DNA from: A07HB70 sp964512675
GTDB lineage: Archaea; Halobacteriota; Halobacteria; Halobacteriales; Haloferacaceae
Assembly (NCBI GenBank): GCA_964512675.1
Contig: CAZEJR010000025.1
Coordinates: forward strand, 1-29,655
Length of the DNA: 29,655 nt
Reading direction: 5' to 3'
This document shows, in pieces, positions 15,199 through 22,201 of this stretch (the first letter of the stretch is position 1; every line of letters starts with the position of its first letter). Made by a program: the position numbers and the translations under genes. A model generated the notes under the pieces. It searched no databases. It saw only the letters and a list, made by a program, of their open reading frames with translations, and had not been told where the DNA came from.

Positions 15199-16046
15199 AT
15201 CTCCTCGTCGTCGGCCTCGCCCTTGCCTCCTTCGGATACTGCCGCCGGCGCGACGCGCGTGCCGTCGCCGTCGAGGGCGCGCCGAACGGGCCGGTCGGCG
15301 TTTGCGTCGGCCACCACCGCGCCGCACGCGCCGCCGCGTAGCGCCTCCTCGACGGCCATCACCTTCCGGCGCATGAACCCCTCTGCAGCCGCCTCCAGCG
15401 CCCCGAACCCGTCGGGGGTCTCGACGGTCTCGATACGCGTCGCGGGGTCGTCCGGGTCGGCGTAGACCCCGGCGACGTCGGTCAGAAGCACCAGCCGCGC
15501 GCCGAGCGCGGCGGCGACGGCGGCGGCGGCGCGGTCCGCGTCGGTGTTGACCGCGACACCGTCGTCGGCCAGCATCGGCGGCCCGACGACCGGGACGCGT
15601 CCGTCCGCGACGAGCATCCGGAGTAGACCGTCGTCGACCCGTTCGATCCGCCCGGAGTGGTCGCCGCGTCGTATCTTCCGCGTTCCGTCCTCGACGACCC
15701 GGACGGCGGACTTGCGTGGCCCGGTCAGCAGGCCGCCGTCGACACCGCACAGACCGACGGCGTCGGCGCCCGCCTCGCGCAGGCCGACGACGAGGTCGGC
15801 GTTCACCCGGCTCATCGCCATCGTAAACGCCTCCATCGTCGTCTCGTCGGTGAACCGTCCGGTCACGCCGGCGGGCGTCTGGACGTACTCCGGCTCGGTT
15901 CCGAGCCGGTCGAGCAGGTCGTCGACCGCCGTCGACCCGCCGTGGACGACGACGACGTCCTCCGACCCGGCCAGTTCCGCGACGCCTGCGAGCGCGCCCG
16001 CCGGGTCGACGGCGGCGGCGCCGCCGATCTTGACGACGACCGTCAC
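15195..16046 (-). CDS. argB: [LysW]-glutamate kinase (acetylglutamate kinase family)
   Basis: This is a 283-residue amino-acid kinase that phosphorylates the side-chain carboxylate of LysW-bound glutamate (LysZ/ArgB family). The N-terminal VVKIGGAAAVDPAG binds nucleotide phosphate, VVVHGGSTAVDDLL is the substrate-loop Gly-Gly, and VPVVGPPMLADDGVAVNTDAD plus LVLLTDVAGVYAD are the conserved C-terminal strands. The GTG at 16046 is chosen because it begins the first beta strand and has GGAGG about 7 bases before it; a longer frame to 16151 adds an Arg-rich tail that overlaps argC. It lies 43 bases after argC and overlaps argD by four bases. The carrier substrate is inferred from the argW-argX context. 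Confidence 0.94.
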   Translation of the reverse strand: MTVVVKIGGAAAVDPAGALAGVAELAGSEDVVVVHGGSTAVDDLLDRLGTEPEYVQTPAGVTGRFTDETTMEAFTMAMSRVNADLVVGLREAGADAVGLCGVDGGLLTGPRKSAVRVVEDGTRKIRRGDHSGRIERVDDGLLRMLVADGRVPVVGPPMLADDGVAVNTDADRAAAAVAAALGARLVLLTDVAGVYADPDDPATRIETVETPDGFGALEAAAEGFMRRKVMAVEEALRGGACGAVVADANADRPVRRALDGDGTRVAPAAVSEGGKGEADDEEI

Positions 16047-16089
16047 GCCGACCCTCCGGGCTCGTGGCTGCGACCGCTCCGGGCTCTCG

Positions 16090-17224
16090 TCACGGCGCGC
16101 CCACGGGGTGGAGTCCCGTCGCCTCGAGGCCGGCGGTCTCCGCGAACCCACAGGCGAGGTTTGCGGCGTGGACCGCCTGTCCCGCCGACCCCTTCACCAT
16201 GTTGTCGACCGCCGAGAGCGCCACCACACGGCCGTTTCCGGGGTCGAGCGCGAACCCGACCTCGGCGTAGTTCGACCCGGCGACGGCCTTCGGCTCGGGA
16301 TATCGGTAGACGCCGCTCCCGCCGGCGACGAGGCGGACGAACGGCTCGTCCTCGTACGCCCCGCGGTAGGCCGACCAGAGGTCACCCGTCGACACCGGCT
16401 CGCCGGGAAAGGCATGACAGGTCGCCGCCGCACCGCGGGTCATGTCGACCGCGTGGGCGGTGAACGCGACGGAGAGCCCGAGGTGTTCCTCGATCTCGGC
16501 CTCGTGGCGGTGGCCCGTCGCGGCGTAGGGCCGCACGACGCCCGAGCGCTCGGCGTGGCTGGCGGCGTCACCCCCGCCCGCGCCGCCCTCGGAGGAGCCG
16601 ACCTTCACGTCGACGACGACGCGCTCGTCGTCGACGACGCCCGCGTCGACGAGCGGCTTCAGCGCGAGGATCGCGGCGGTGGCGTTGCAGCCGCCGCTCG
16701 CGATCAGCGTCGCGTCGCGCAGCCGCTCGCGGTTGACCTCCGGGAGGGCGTACTCGCTCTCCTCGAGCAGGCCGGGCCGGTCGTGGCCGTCGTACCACTC
16801 GTCGTACTGGGCTTCGGTCGAGAGCCGGAAGTCGGCGCTCAGGTCGACGACCCGCGCTGCCACGTCGCGAAAGCGGTCGATCTGCTCCATCGACACCCCG
16901 TGCGGAGTGGCCGCGAACAGCACGTCGACAGACGCCAGCTCCTCCGGGTCCGAGAACCGCAGGTCGAGATGTCGGAGGTTCGGGTGGACGTGACCGACCG
17001 TCTTCCGGGTCGCAGAGCGCGAGGTCGCCTGTACCGGCTCGAACTCCGGGTGACCGTCGAGCAGCCGCAGGAGTTCGCCGCCGGTGAAGCCGCTGGCGCC
17101 GACGACNNNNNNNNNNNNNNNNNNNNNNNNNNNNNNNNNNNNNNNNNNNNNNNNNNNNNNNNNNNNNNNNNNNNNNNNNNNNNNNNNNNNNNNNNNNNNN
17201 NNNNNNGCTCGCGGCGTGGGTCAC
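16090..17224 (-). CDS. argC: [LysW]-glutamyl-phosphate reductase, interrupted by assembly gap
   Basis: ArgC reduces the acyl phosphate made by ArgB to the semialdehyde using NADPH. After the gap the protein reads VVGASGFTGGELLRLLDGHP (NADP loop), then FAATPHGVSMEQI, ASGGCNATAAILALKPLV with the catalytic Cys, and HRHEAEIEEHLGL, ending GLHPVGAP. The N-terminal six codons (MTHAAS, from GTG 17224) are separated from VVGASG by 100 N (17107-17206). One hundred is not a multiple of three, so the frame breaks only because the N-run is a placeholder. Joining the flanks directly gives a normal N-terminus, MTHAASVVGASGFTGG. GGAGGT lies about 6 bases before the GTG. The true start could sit inside the gap if more repeat units are present there. 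Confidence 0.9.
17107..17206. other. Assembly gap of exactly 100 N
   Basis: The run is a scaffold placeholder inside the 5' end of argC. Its right edge abuts a 68-base tandem repeat, and the six bases on its left (17101-17106) equal the end of the repeat unit. The gap is therefore probably an unresolved array of zero or more extra units rather than 100 unknown bases. Confidence 0.95.
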
Positions 17225-17329
17225 GTAGCCACCTCCGCGAGGAGAGAGCGACGGGCGTGGGCCGTCGCGACGACGCTCGCGGCGTGGGTCACGTAGCCAC
17301 CTCCGCGAGGAGAGAGCGACGGGCGTGGG
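17207..17329. repeat. 68-base tandem repeat carrying the argC ribosome-binding site and GTG start
   Basis: The sequence at 17207-17261 recurs at 17275-17329 (55 identical bases by eye), giving a 68-base period; after 17329 the similarity stops. On the minus strand each unit contains GGAGGT, a 6-base spacer and the GTG of a frame beginning MTHAAS. Unit length and stop position make each copy a 24-codon ORF whose TGA overlaps the next copy's GTG by four bases (GTGA), at 17292-17289 and 17224-17221. The assembly gap follows immediately on the left. Confidence 0.9.
17221..17292 (-). CDS. 23-residue mini-ORF made by the tandem repeat
   Basis: GTG 17292 opens MTHAASVVATAHARRSLLAE plus VAT and stops at 17223-17221, overlapping the argC GTG (17224) by four bases. 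Its first eight residues equal those of ArgC, then it diverges. An in-frame ATG at 17382, one base after the argX stop, would lengthen it to 53 residues with an Arg-rich start. It is most likely a by-product of duplicating the argC start region, and whether it is translated is unknown. A sister mini-ORF (17289-17333, MTHARRSLLAEVAT) overlaps its GTG in the same way. Confidence 0.35.
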   Translation of the reverse strand: MTHAASVVATAHARRSLLAEVAT

Positions 17330-17383
17330 TCACGCCGTGACCCCCGCGGGGCGAGAGACGCCAACCGGTCGTCGCGCCGCATA

Positions 17384-18250
17384 TCAGACCGAGACCTCTG
17401 TTGCAGCCGCCGCCCGGCGCTCGAGCCAGTCGACCGCCGCGGCGGGGACGTCGACGTCGGTACAGGAGTCGAGCGCCTTGAACTCGACCGTGTGGTTCAC
17501 CTCGTGGACGGTGTAGCCGTCGCCCGTCTCCATCAGGTCGACGCCGAGGAGGCCGCCGCCAACCGCCGCCGAGGCCGTCTCGACGAGGTCGGCAACCGCC
17601 GGGCCGACCTCGAACTCCTCGACGCTTCCTCCCTGTGCGGCGTTCGTGAGCCAGTGGTCCGACGACCGCGTCATCGCCGCGACCGGCTCGCCGTCGGTCG
17701 CCACCACGCGGATATCCCGTCCGGGCTTCTCGACGAACTCCTGAACGTAGAACACCTTGTGCTCGTAGTGGCCGAGCGTGGCCTTGTGCTCCAGCACCGC
17801 CTCTGCGGCGCTCTCCGAGTCTATCTTCGCCATCAGACGCCCCCACGAGCCGATCACCGGCTTCAGGACACAGGGGTAGCCGAACCGCTCGATCGACTCC
17901 ATCGCGCTCTCGACGGTAAATGCCACCTCGGTCCGGGGCGTCGGGACGTCTGCGCCCGCGAGCGCGAGGCTCGTCCGCACCTTGTCCGCACACGTCGCCG
18001 CCGTCTCCGGCGCGTTCACCGTCGGGACGCCGTAGGCGTCCATGTACCGCGTGACGTACAGCGACCGCGAGGTCGAGAGACAGCGGTCGAGCGCGAGGTC
18101 GAGCCCCGCGACGTCTGCCGTCGTCCCGTCGAGGCCGAACTGCTCGTCCCGGACGTCTACCTTCTCGACCTCGTGGCCGCGGTCCCGCAGCTCCGAGAGC
18201 AGGAGCTTCTCGTCCTTGCGGATCCGCGAGTAGAGGAGGCCGACCCTCAC
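17384..18250 (-). CDS. argX: Glutamate--LysW ligase (RimK-type ATP-grasp)
   Basis: This is a 288-residue ATP-grasp enzyme that joins the amino group of glutamate (or 2-aminoadipate) to the C-terminal glutamate of the carrier ArgW/LysW, the first committed step. The N-terminal domain starts MRVGLLYSRIRKDEKLLLSE. The ATP-grasp core includes FGYPCVLKPVIGSWGRLMAK, VFYVQEFVEKPGRDIRVV, and the metal-binding end GVDLMETGDGYTVHEVNHTV. GTG 18250 follows argW by 27 bases. The name argX rather than lysX rests on context (argF in the operon and argGH next door), not on a specificity residue that I can read. Its stop is one base before an ATG leading into the argC repeat region. Confidence 0.92.
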   Translation of the reverse strand: MRVGLLYSRIRKDEKLLLSELRDRGHEVEKVDVRDEQFGLDGTTADVAGLDLALDRCLSTSRSLYVTRYMDAYGVPTVNAPETAATCADKVRTSLALAGADVPTPRTEVAFTVESAMESIERFGYPCVLKPVIGSWGRLMAKIDSESAAEAVLEHKATLGHYEHKVFYVQEFVEKPGRDIRVVATDGEPVAAMTRSSDHWLTNAAQGGSVEEFEVGPAVADLVETASAAVGGGLLGVDLMETGDGYTVHEVNHTVEFKALDSCTDVDVPAAAVDWLERRAAAATEVSV

Positions 18251-18277
18251 GTCGTCGCTCCCGTCGCCGCGCGCATG

Positions 18278-18448
18278 CTACTCGCCCCAGTCCTCCTCGA
18301 GCTCTGGCGCGACGTCCAGCGCCACCGGGTCGTCGTCGACGACCTCTAGCTCCGAACCACAGGTGCCACAGTCGACGATCTCTCCGACCTCCAGGTCCTC
18401 GTGCAGGGATACGTCGGCCCCACACTCGACACAGTCTGCCGTCGGCAT
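18278..18448 (-). CDS. argW: Amino-group carrier protein LysW/ArgW
   Basis: This is a 56-residue acidic protein with two zinc-binding Cys pairs, DCVECG (Cys6, Cys9) and DCGTCG (Cys27, Cys30), and the family's C-terminal EDWGE. The terminal glutamate is where ArgX attaches the substrate. During arginine synthesis the intermediates stay bound to it. The ATG at 18448 is set by a TATA box 27-33 bases upstream; an upstream in-frame extension crosses that box. It is the first gene of a seven-gene operon, as expected for a protein needed in larger amounts. Confidence 0.95.
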   Translation of the reverse strand: MPTADCVECGADVSLHEDLEVGEIVDCGTCGSELEVVDDDPVALDVAPELEEDWGE

Positions 18449-18474
18449 CGTAGGCTCTCGTTCTGTCCCCCGTC

Positions 18475-18482
18475 GTATAAAC
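18475..18482 (-). promoter_or_regulatory. TATA box of the argWXCBDEF operon
   Basis: The minus strand reads GTTTATAC, the strongest TATA match in the window, about 30 bases before the ATG of argW at 18448. There is no separate strong promoter within the operon that I can see. The 18483-18657 spacer up to argH shows T-rich minus-strand stretches (about 18495-18535) that may end argGH transcripts, and nothing else I can identify. Confidence 0.7.
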
Positions 18483-18657
18483 GTGTCGCAACTGTCGGGA
18501 CGAAAGGAAGACGCAAACACGGCTAAATGGCTTTTCGAGCGATCAGACTGCCGCTATCCGTTCTCAGCGCCTGGTCGTCGACCCCCACGCCCGCGAGGGG
18601 GACGGCCTGTCGAACGGCGGCGCCGTGGGGACCGCTCTGTCCTCCTCGCGCGGCGTC

Positions 18658-20103
18658 TCAGGCGTACCCATCGACCACCTCCGCGAGGTCGGCGGCGGCC
18701 CGGTCGGCCCGGTCGCGCCGGTCGGCAACCGCCTCGCGGTCGGCTGCCAGCGCCGCGTCGGCCCGGTCGAGCGCCGCCCGGACCGCCGTCGGTGCCGGTC
18801 CGCCGTGGGAGTCACGCGCCCGGACGCTCTCGGCTGGGTCGAGGGCACGTTCGACGACCGCCCGGTCGACGTGGGCGAACAGCGACTCGTCGAGCACCGC
18901 CCGTGCGGCCTCGTCGAGGGCCTCGGCGTCGGCCTCGCCGGCGCGAGCGACGACCTCGTGGGCGGTGCGGAAGGGCACCCCGGCGAGAGCGAGAGCGTCT
19001 GCGACGCCCGTCGCCGTCGAGAACCCGTCGCCGGCGTCGGCGGCGAGCGCCGCCTCGTCCCACGACGCCGTGGCGACGGCGCCCGCACAGACGCCCGTCG
19101 CGCCGCGAACGGCGTCGACCGCGTCCCAGACGTGCGGGTCCGCGCGCTGGAGGTCACGGTTGTACGCCCGCGGGAGCCCCTTTAGCGTCGTCGCGACGCC
19201 CGTCAGCGCGCCGACGGCGTCGCCCGCGACGCCGCGGACGAGCTCCAGCGTGTCGGGGTTTTTCTTCTGTGGCATAATCGAAGACGTGGAGGCGTAGTCG
19301 TCTGCCAGTTCGACGTAGCCCCGGCTCGCGAAGCCGACCAGGTCCTCGGCCAGCCCCGAACAGGTAACCGCGAGCGCCGCGAGTGCCGCCGCAGACTCGA
19401 CGAGGAAGTCGCGCGCGGCAGCCGCGTCCGTGGCGTTCTCGACGACGCCGTCGAACCCCAGGAGCGCCGCCGTACGCTCCCGGTCCACGTCGAACGGCGT
19501 GCCCGCGAACGCGGCGGCGCCGAGCGGCGACCGGTTCGTCCGGTCGTGGGCGTCGCGGAGGCGCGCGACGTCGCGCCGGAGCGCCGACTCGTACGAGAGG
19601 TGGTGGTGTGCGAGCGTCGTCGGCTGGGCGGGCTGGAGGTGCGTGTACCCCGGCATCGTCGTCTCGACGTTCGTCCGCGCCGTCTCCGTCAGCGCCTCGC
19701 GGAGGGCGAGCGTCGCGTCGGCGGCGTCTAGCAGGTCCGCACGCAGACGGAGACGGAGACACGCCGCCACCTCGTCGTTGCGCGACCGGGCGGTGTGCAT
19801 CCGTCCGCCGGCGGGGCCGACGCGGTCGACCACCGCCGTCTCTACGGCCTCGTGGACGTCTTCGCCGTCGGGCAGAGCGCCGTGCCCTGCGGCCTCGACC
19901 TCGTCGAGGGCGGCGAGAATCGCAGCCGCGTCGTCGGCGTCGACGACCCCCTGCTCGGCGAGCATCACGACGTGGGCCCGGTCGACGGCGAGGTCGGCGG
20001 CGAAGATGCGCTCGTCGCCCGCGAGCGAAGACATGAACCCCCGGGCGGGGCCGCCGCTGAAGCGGTCCCGACGCACCACCGCGTCGTCGCCGTCGTCGGC
20101 CAT
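18658..20103 (-). CDS. argH: Argininosuccinate lyase
   Basis: This is a 481-residue enzyme that splits argininosuccinate into arginine and fumarate. It is a full-length member of the fumarase/aspartase superfamily. Seen in order are RFSGGPARGFMSSLAGDERI, HTARSRNDEVA (about 103-113), TTMPGYTHLQPAQPTTLAHH (148-167, with His154 of the catalytic region), and the signature SSIMPQKKNPD (274-284), whose serine loop closes over the substrate. The C-terminal helical domain is complete. The ATG at 20103 lies five bases after the argG stop with GGAGG between them, so the two genes form one transcript. No promoter is seen in the junction. Confidence 0.96.
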   Translation of the reverse strand: MADDGDDAVVRRDRFSGGPARGFMSSLAGDERIFAADLAVDRAHVVMLAEQGVVDADDAAAILAALDEVEAAGHGALPDGEDVHEAVETAVVDRVGPAGGRMHTARSRNDEVAACLRLRLRADLLDAADATLALREALTETARTNVETTMPGYTHLQPAQPTTLAHHHLSYESALRRDVARLRDAHDRTNRSPLGAAAFAGTPFDVDRERTAALLGFDGVVENATDAAAARDFLVESAAALAALAVTCSGLAEDLVGFASRGYVELADDYASTSSIMPQKKNPDTLELVRGVAGDAVGALTGVATTLKGLPRAYNRDLQRADPHVWDAVDAVRGATGVCAGAVATASWDEAALAADAGDGFSTATGVADALALAGVPFRTAHEVVARAGEADAEALDEAARAVLDESLFAHVDRAVVERALDPAESVRARDSHGGPAPTAVRAALDRADAALAADREAVADRRDRADRAAADLAEVVDGYA

Positions 20104-20108
20104 CCCCC

Positions 20109-21317
20109 CTACTCCTCCCGCCGTCCAGTTCGCTCGTCGCCGCGCTCCCGAGCGCGGCTGGCGAACCGCTCCTGGAAGCCGTGGTACTTCGCGACGCCGG
20201 TCGCGTCGGCCTGGCTGATCTCACCGACGTCCTCGGTGTTGAACGAGGCGAACGCCGCCTCGTACACCGCGTACGGCGACTCTCGACCCACCACACGGGC
20301 CTGTCCACCCTCGAGCCGGACGGTCACGTCGCCGGTCACCCGCGTCTGTGTCTCGTCGACGAACCCCTCCAGCGCACCGACCAGCGGCGCGTCGACCAGG
20401 CCCTGGTAGGCCTTCTCGGCCCACTCGTCGTCGACACGGCGCTTGAACCCCCGCTCCTCTCTGGTCAGCACCAGCGACTCCAGCCCCTCGTGGGCGTTCA
20501 GCAGCACCGTCGCCGCCGGGTGTTCGTAGTTCTCCCGTACCTTCAGCCCGAGCAGGCGGTCCTCCATCACGTCCGTCCGGCCGACGCCGTAGGCTCCCGC
20601 TCGCTCGTTCAGCTCCTCGATGAGCGCCACCGGGTCCATCGACTCGCCGTCGACGGCGACGGGCCGACCCTGCTCGAACGTCACGACGAACTCTGTCGTC
20701 TCGGCGCCGGGGGCCGCCGTCCACTCGTATATCTCCTCGCCGGGGACGTGTCCCGGCTCCTCCAGGTCGCCGCCCTCGACCGACCGCGACCAGAGGTTGG
20801 TGTCGATAGACCAGACGCCGTCGTTGCCCATCTCGACGGGCAGGTCCCGCTCTGCGGCGTAGTCGCGCTCCCACCGGCGGGTGAGCCCCATCTCGCGGAC
20901 TGGCGCCACGACGTCGAGGTCCGAGGCGCGCCAGACTGCCTCGAACCGCAGCTGGTCGTTCCCCTTCCCCGTCGCGCCGTGGGCCAGCGCGTCGCAGTCG
21001 TGGTCGAGCGCCACCCCGAGGATCGCGCTCGCGATGACCGGTCGGGCCAGCGCCGTCCCGAGCGGGTAGCCTTGGTACGTCGCGTTCGCGCACACGGCGT
21101 CGAGACAGAGCTCTGCGAACTCCGCCTGTGCGTCGACGACGTGGTGTTCGAGCTCGAGTGCGTCGGCGGTCTCCCGGGCCTCCGCGAACTCCTCCGCCGG
21201 CTGGCCGACGTCGACGGTGACGCCGACCACCTCGTCGTAGCCGTACTCTTCCTGCAGCAGCGGGACACAGACGGTGGTGTCCAGCCCGCCCGAGAACGCG
21301 AGCGCGACGCGTGTCAT
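20109..21317 (-). CDS. argG: Argininosuccinate synthase
   Basis: This is a 402-residue enzyme that condenses citrulline and aspartate using ATP. The PP-loop SGGLDTT is at residues 9-15. Also visible are GHGATGKGNDQ-type sequence (AHGATGKGNDQLRFE), the MEMGNDGVWSIDTNLWSRS-like segment (VEMGNDGVWSIDTNLWSRSV) and GREHYEHPAATVL-like sequence (VRENYEHPAATVL), all typical. The C-terminus is charged and Arg-rich (RARERGDERTGRREE). The ATG at 21317 has a TATA box 26-31 bases upstream, with a short perfect inverted repeat just beyond it. It starts the argG-argH unit, which is separate from the LysW operon but points the same way. Confidence 0.96.
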   Translation of the reverse strand: MTRVALAFSGGLDTTVCVPLLQEEYGYDEVVGVTVDVGQPAEEFAEARETADALELEHHVVDAQAEFAELCLDAVCANATYQGYPLGTALARPVIASAILGVALDHDCDALAHGATGKGNDQLRFEAVWRASDLDVVAPVREMGLTRRWERDYAAERDLPVEMGNDGVWSIDTNLWSRSVEGGDLEEPGHVPGEEIYEWTAAPGAETTEFVVTFEQGRPVAVDGESMDPVALIEELNERAGAYGVGRTDVMEDRLLGLKVRENYEHPAATVLLNAHEGLESLVLTREERGFKRRVDDEWAEKAYQGLVDAPLVGALEGFVDETQTRVTGDVTVRLEGGQARVVGRESPYAVYEAAFASFNTEDVGEISQADATGVAKYHGFQERFASRARERGDERTGRREE

Positions 21318-21341
21318 ACCCGCTTCGTGACGCCTCTGCCT

Positions 21342-21347
21342 CTTAAA
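21342..21347 (-). promoter_or_regulatory. TATA box of argGH
   Basis: The minus strand reads TTTAAG, 26-31 bases before the ATG of argG at 21317, in leaderless position. Confidence 0.6.
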
Positions 21348-21359
21348 TTCGACGGAATT
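21346..21359. promoter_or_regulatory. Palindrome AATTC-N4-GAATT overlapping the argG core promoter
   Basis: AATTC (21346-21350) and GAATT (21355-21359) are perfect inverted repeats with four bases between them. They touch the TATA box and cover the position of the upstream TFB recognition element. A repressor bound here would block TFB/TBP. No equivalent copy is seen before argW, so shared regulation of the two units is not supported. Confidence 0.4.
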
Positions 21360-21442
21360 GAAACGACAATAAACGCGCAGACGCGACGCTCGACGGACGG
21401 GGCGAGCCGGCGAGACGACGGGACGGGTGAGGAGAGGTGGGC

Positions 21443-21523
21443 CTACCGGCCCGGTCGCAGGGGCCGCGTCGTGTCGCGCCCGCGGTCCGTCGGGGCGTGC
21501 CCGAGACTGACAGTCCCCGTCAC
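21443..21523 (-). CDS. Possible 26-residue leaderless small ORF
   Basis: GTG 21523 opens MTGTVSLGHAPTDRGRDTTR and ends PLRPGR at a TAG (21445-21443). A TATA-like CTTTTAG (21550-21556) is 27-30 bases upstream, the same geometry as well-supported genes here. The peptide is basic, unlike haloarchaeal proteins, which counts against it. It lies between the dolichol-kinase-like gene and argG. The rest of 21318-21614 holds only the argG promoter and palindromes noted separately. Confidence 0.25.
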   Translation of the reverse strand: MTGTVSLGHAPTDRGRDTTRPLRPGR

Positions 21524-21542
21524 GCCACGGTCGTGGACCGGC

Positions 21543-21563
21543 GTCGGACCTAAAAGTTCCGAC
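21543..21563. promoter_or_regulatory. Inverted repeat enclosing a TATA-like box
   Basis: GTCGGA (21543-21548) and TCCGAC (21558-21563) flank a 9-base loop that is the AT-rich core reading CTTTTAG on the minus strand. The arrangement looks like an operator centred on a promoter for the small ORF at 21443-21523. Six-base arms can arise by chance in GC-rich sequence. Confidence 0.3.
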
Positions 21564-21614
21564 CCCCTGGGCCGCGTCGCGGCTGTCACCGACGCGTCCG
21601 GCGGTGCCGACGTC

Positions 21615-22199
21615 CTACGCGAGCGCGAACACGGAGGCGATGCCGAGACAGCCGAGGACGGGGATACTCGCGTTGTCGTCGACCACGAACCCGAGCACCC
21701 GTGGCTTGTAGCCGTCCGCGACGGCGGCGCCGGCGGCACCGACGGCGGCGGCGAGCGCTCCGACCGCCGGGCCACGCGCGTCGACGGTGAGCGGCGCGGC
21801 GAGGAGAAAGGCCACGCCGAAGGTGGCGGCGACGACGCCGGGGGCCTTCCACTCGCGGACGCCCGCGGAGCCGAGCAGCCCGCCGACCGGGTCGGCGACC
21901 GCGAGCATCAGCATACCGGAGACGGCGACGGGGGGCGCGAACACGAGGCCGACGCCGGCCATCGAGACGGCGTAGAGCGCGTAGCCGGCGGGGTTGTCCT
22001 GTTCGTACTCGCGGGTCAGACGGTCGTACACTGCCCAGTCGAGGCCGACAGAGATGCGAAACGCCTCGAGCAGTACCGCCGTCCCGGCGAACGCGACCAG
22101 AACCAGCCGGAGCGTCGTCCAGTCCACCAGCGAGAGGAGGTAGAGTCCGGGGAAGCCGGCGCCGCCCGCGTGGACGACCCGCCGACCGAGCTCCGGCAC
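21615..22199 (-). CDS. Dolichol kinase-like / CTP-transferase family membrane protein
   Basis: This is a 194-residue polytopic membrane protein starting at GTG 22199 (MPELGRRVVHAGGAGFPGLY). It has about six hydrophobic spans. The segments RRVVHAGGAGFPGLYLLS at the N-terminus, VADPVGGLLGSAGVREWK in the middle and the repeated small-residue helices resemble the dolichol kinase / phosphatidate cytidylyltransferase group, which passes a CTP-derived phosphate or nucleotidyl group to a membrane lipid. In Archaea such proteins may phosphorylate dolichol used as the N-glycan carrier, or act in lipid-head-group synthesis. The gene starts two bases after the glyS stop, so it is probably co-transcribed; no functional link to glycyl-tRNA is evident. 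Confidence 0.7.
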   Translation of the reverse strand: MPELGRRVVHAGGAGFPGLYLLSLVDWTTLRLVLVAFAGTAVLLEAFRISVGLDWAVYDRLTREYEQDNPAGYALYAVSMAGVGLVFAPPVAVSGMLMLAVADPVGGLLGSAGVREWKAPGVVAATFGVAFLLAAPLTVDARGPAVGALAAAVGAAGAAVADGYKPRVLGFVVDDNASIPVLGCLGIASVFALA

Positions 22200-22201
22200 G
22201 C

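Noticed and set aside
16090..17224. argC as a pseudogene
   Set aside because: The only frame break is the 100-N placeholder. Both flanks read correctly and rejoin in frame when it is removed.
17207..17340. CRISPR array
   Set aside because: The two visible copies are directly adjacent at a 68-base period with no unique spacers, and the repeat carries an ORF start. No cas genes are present.
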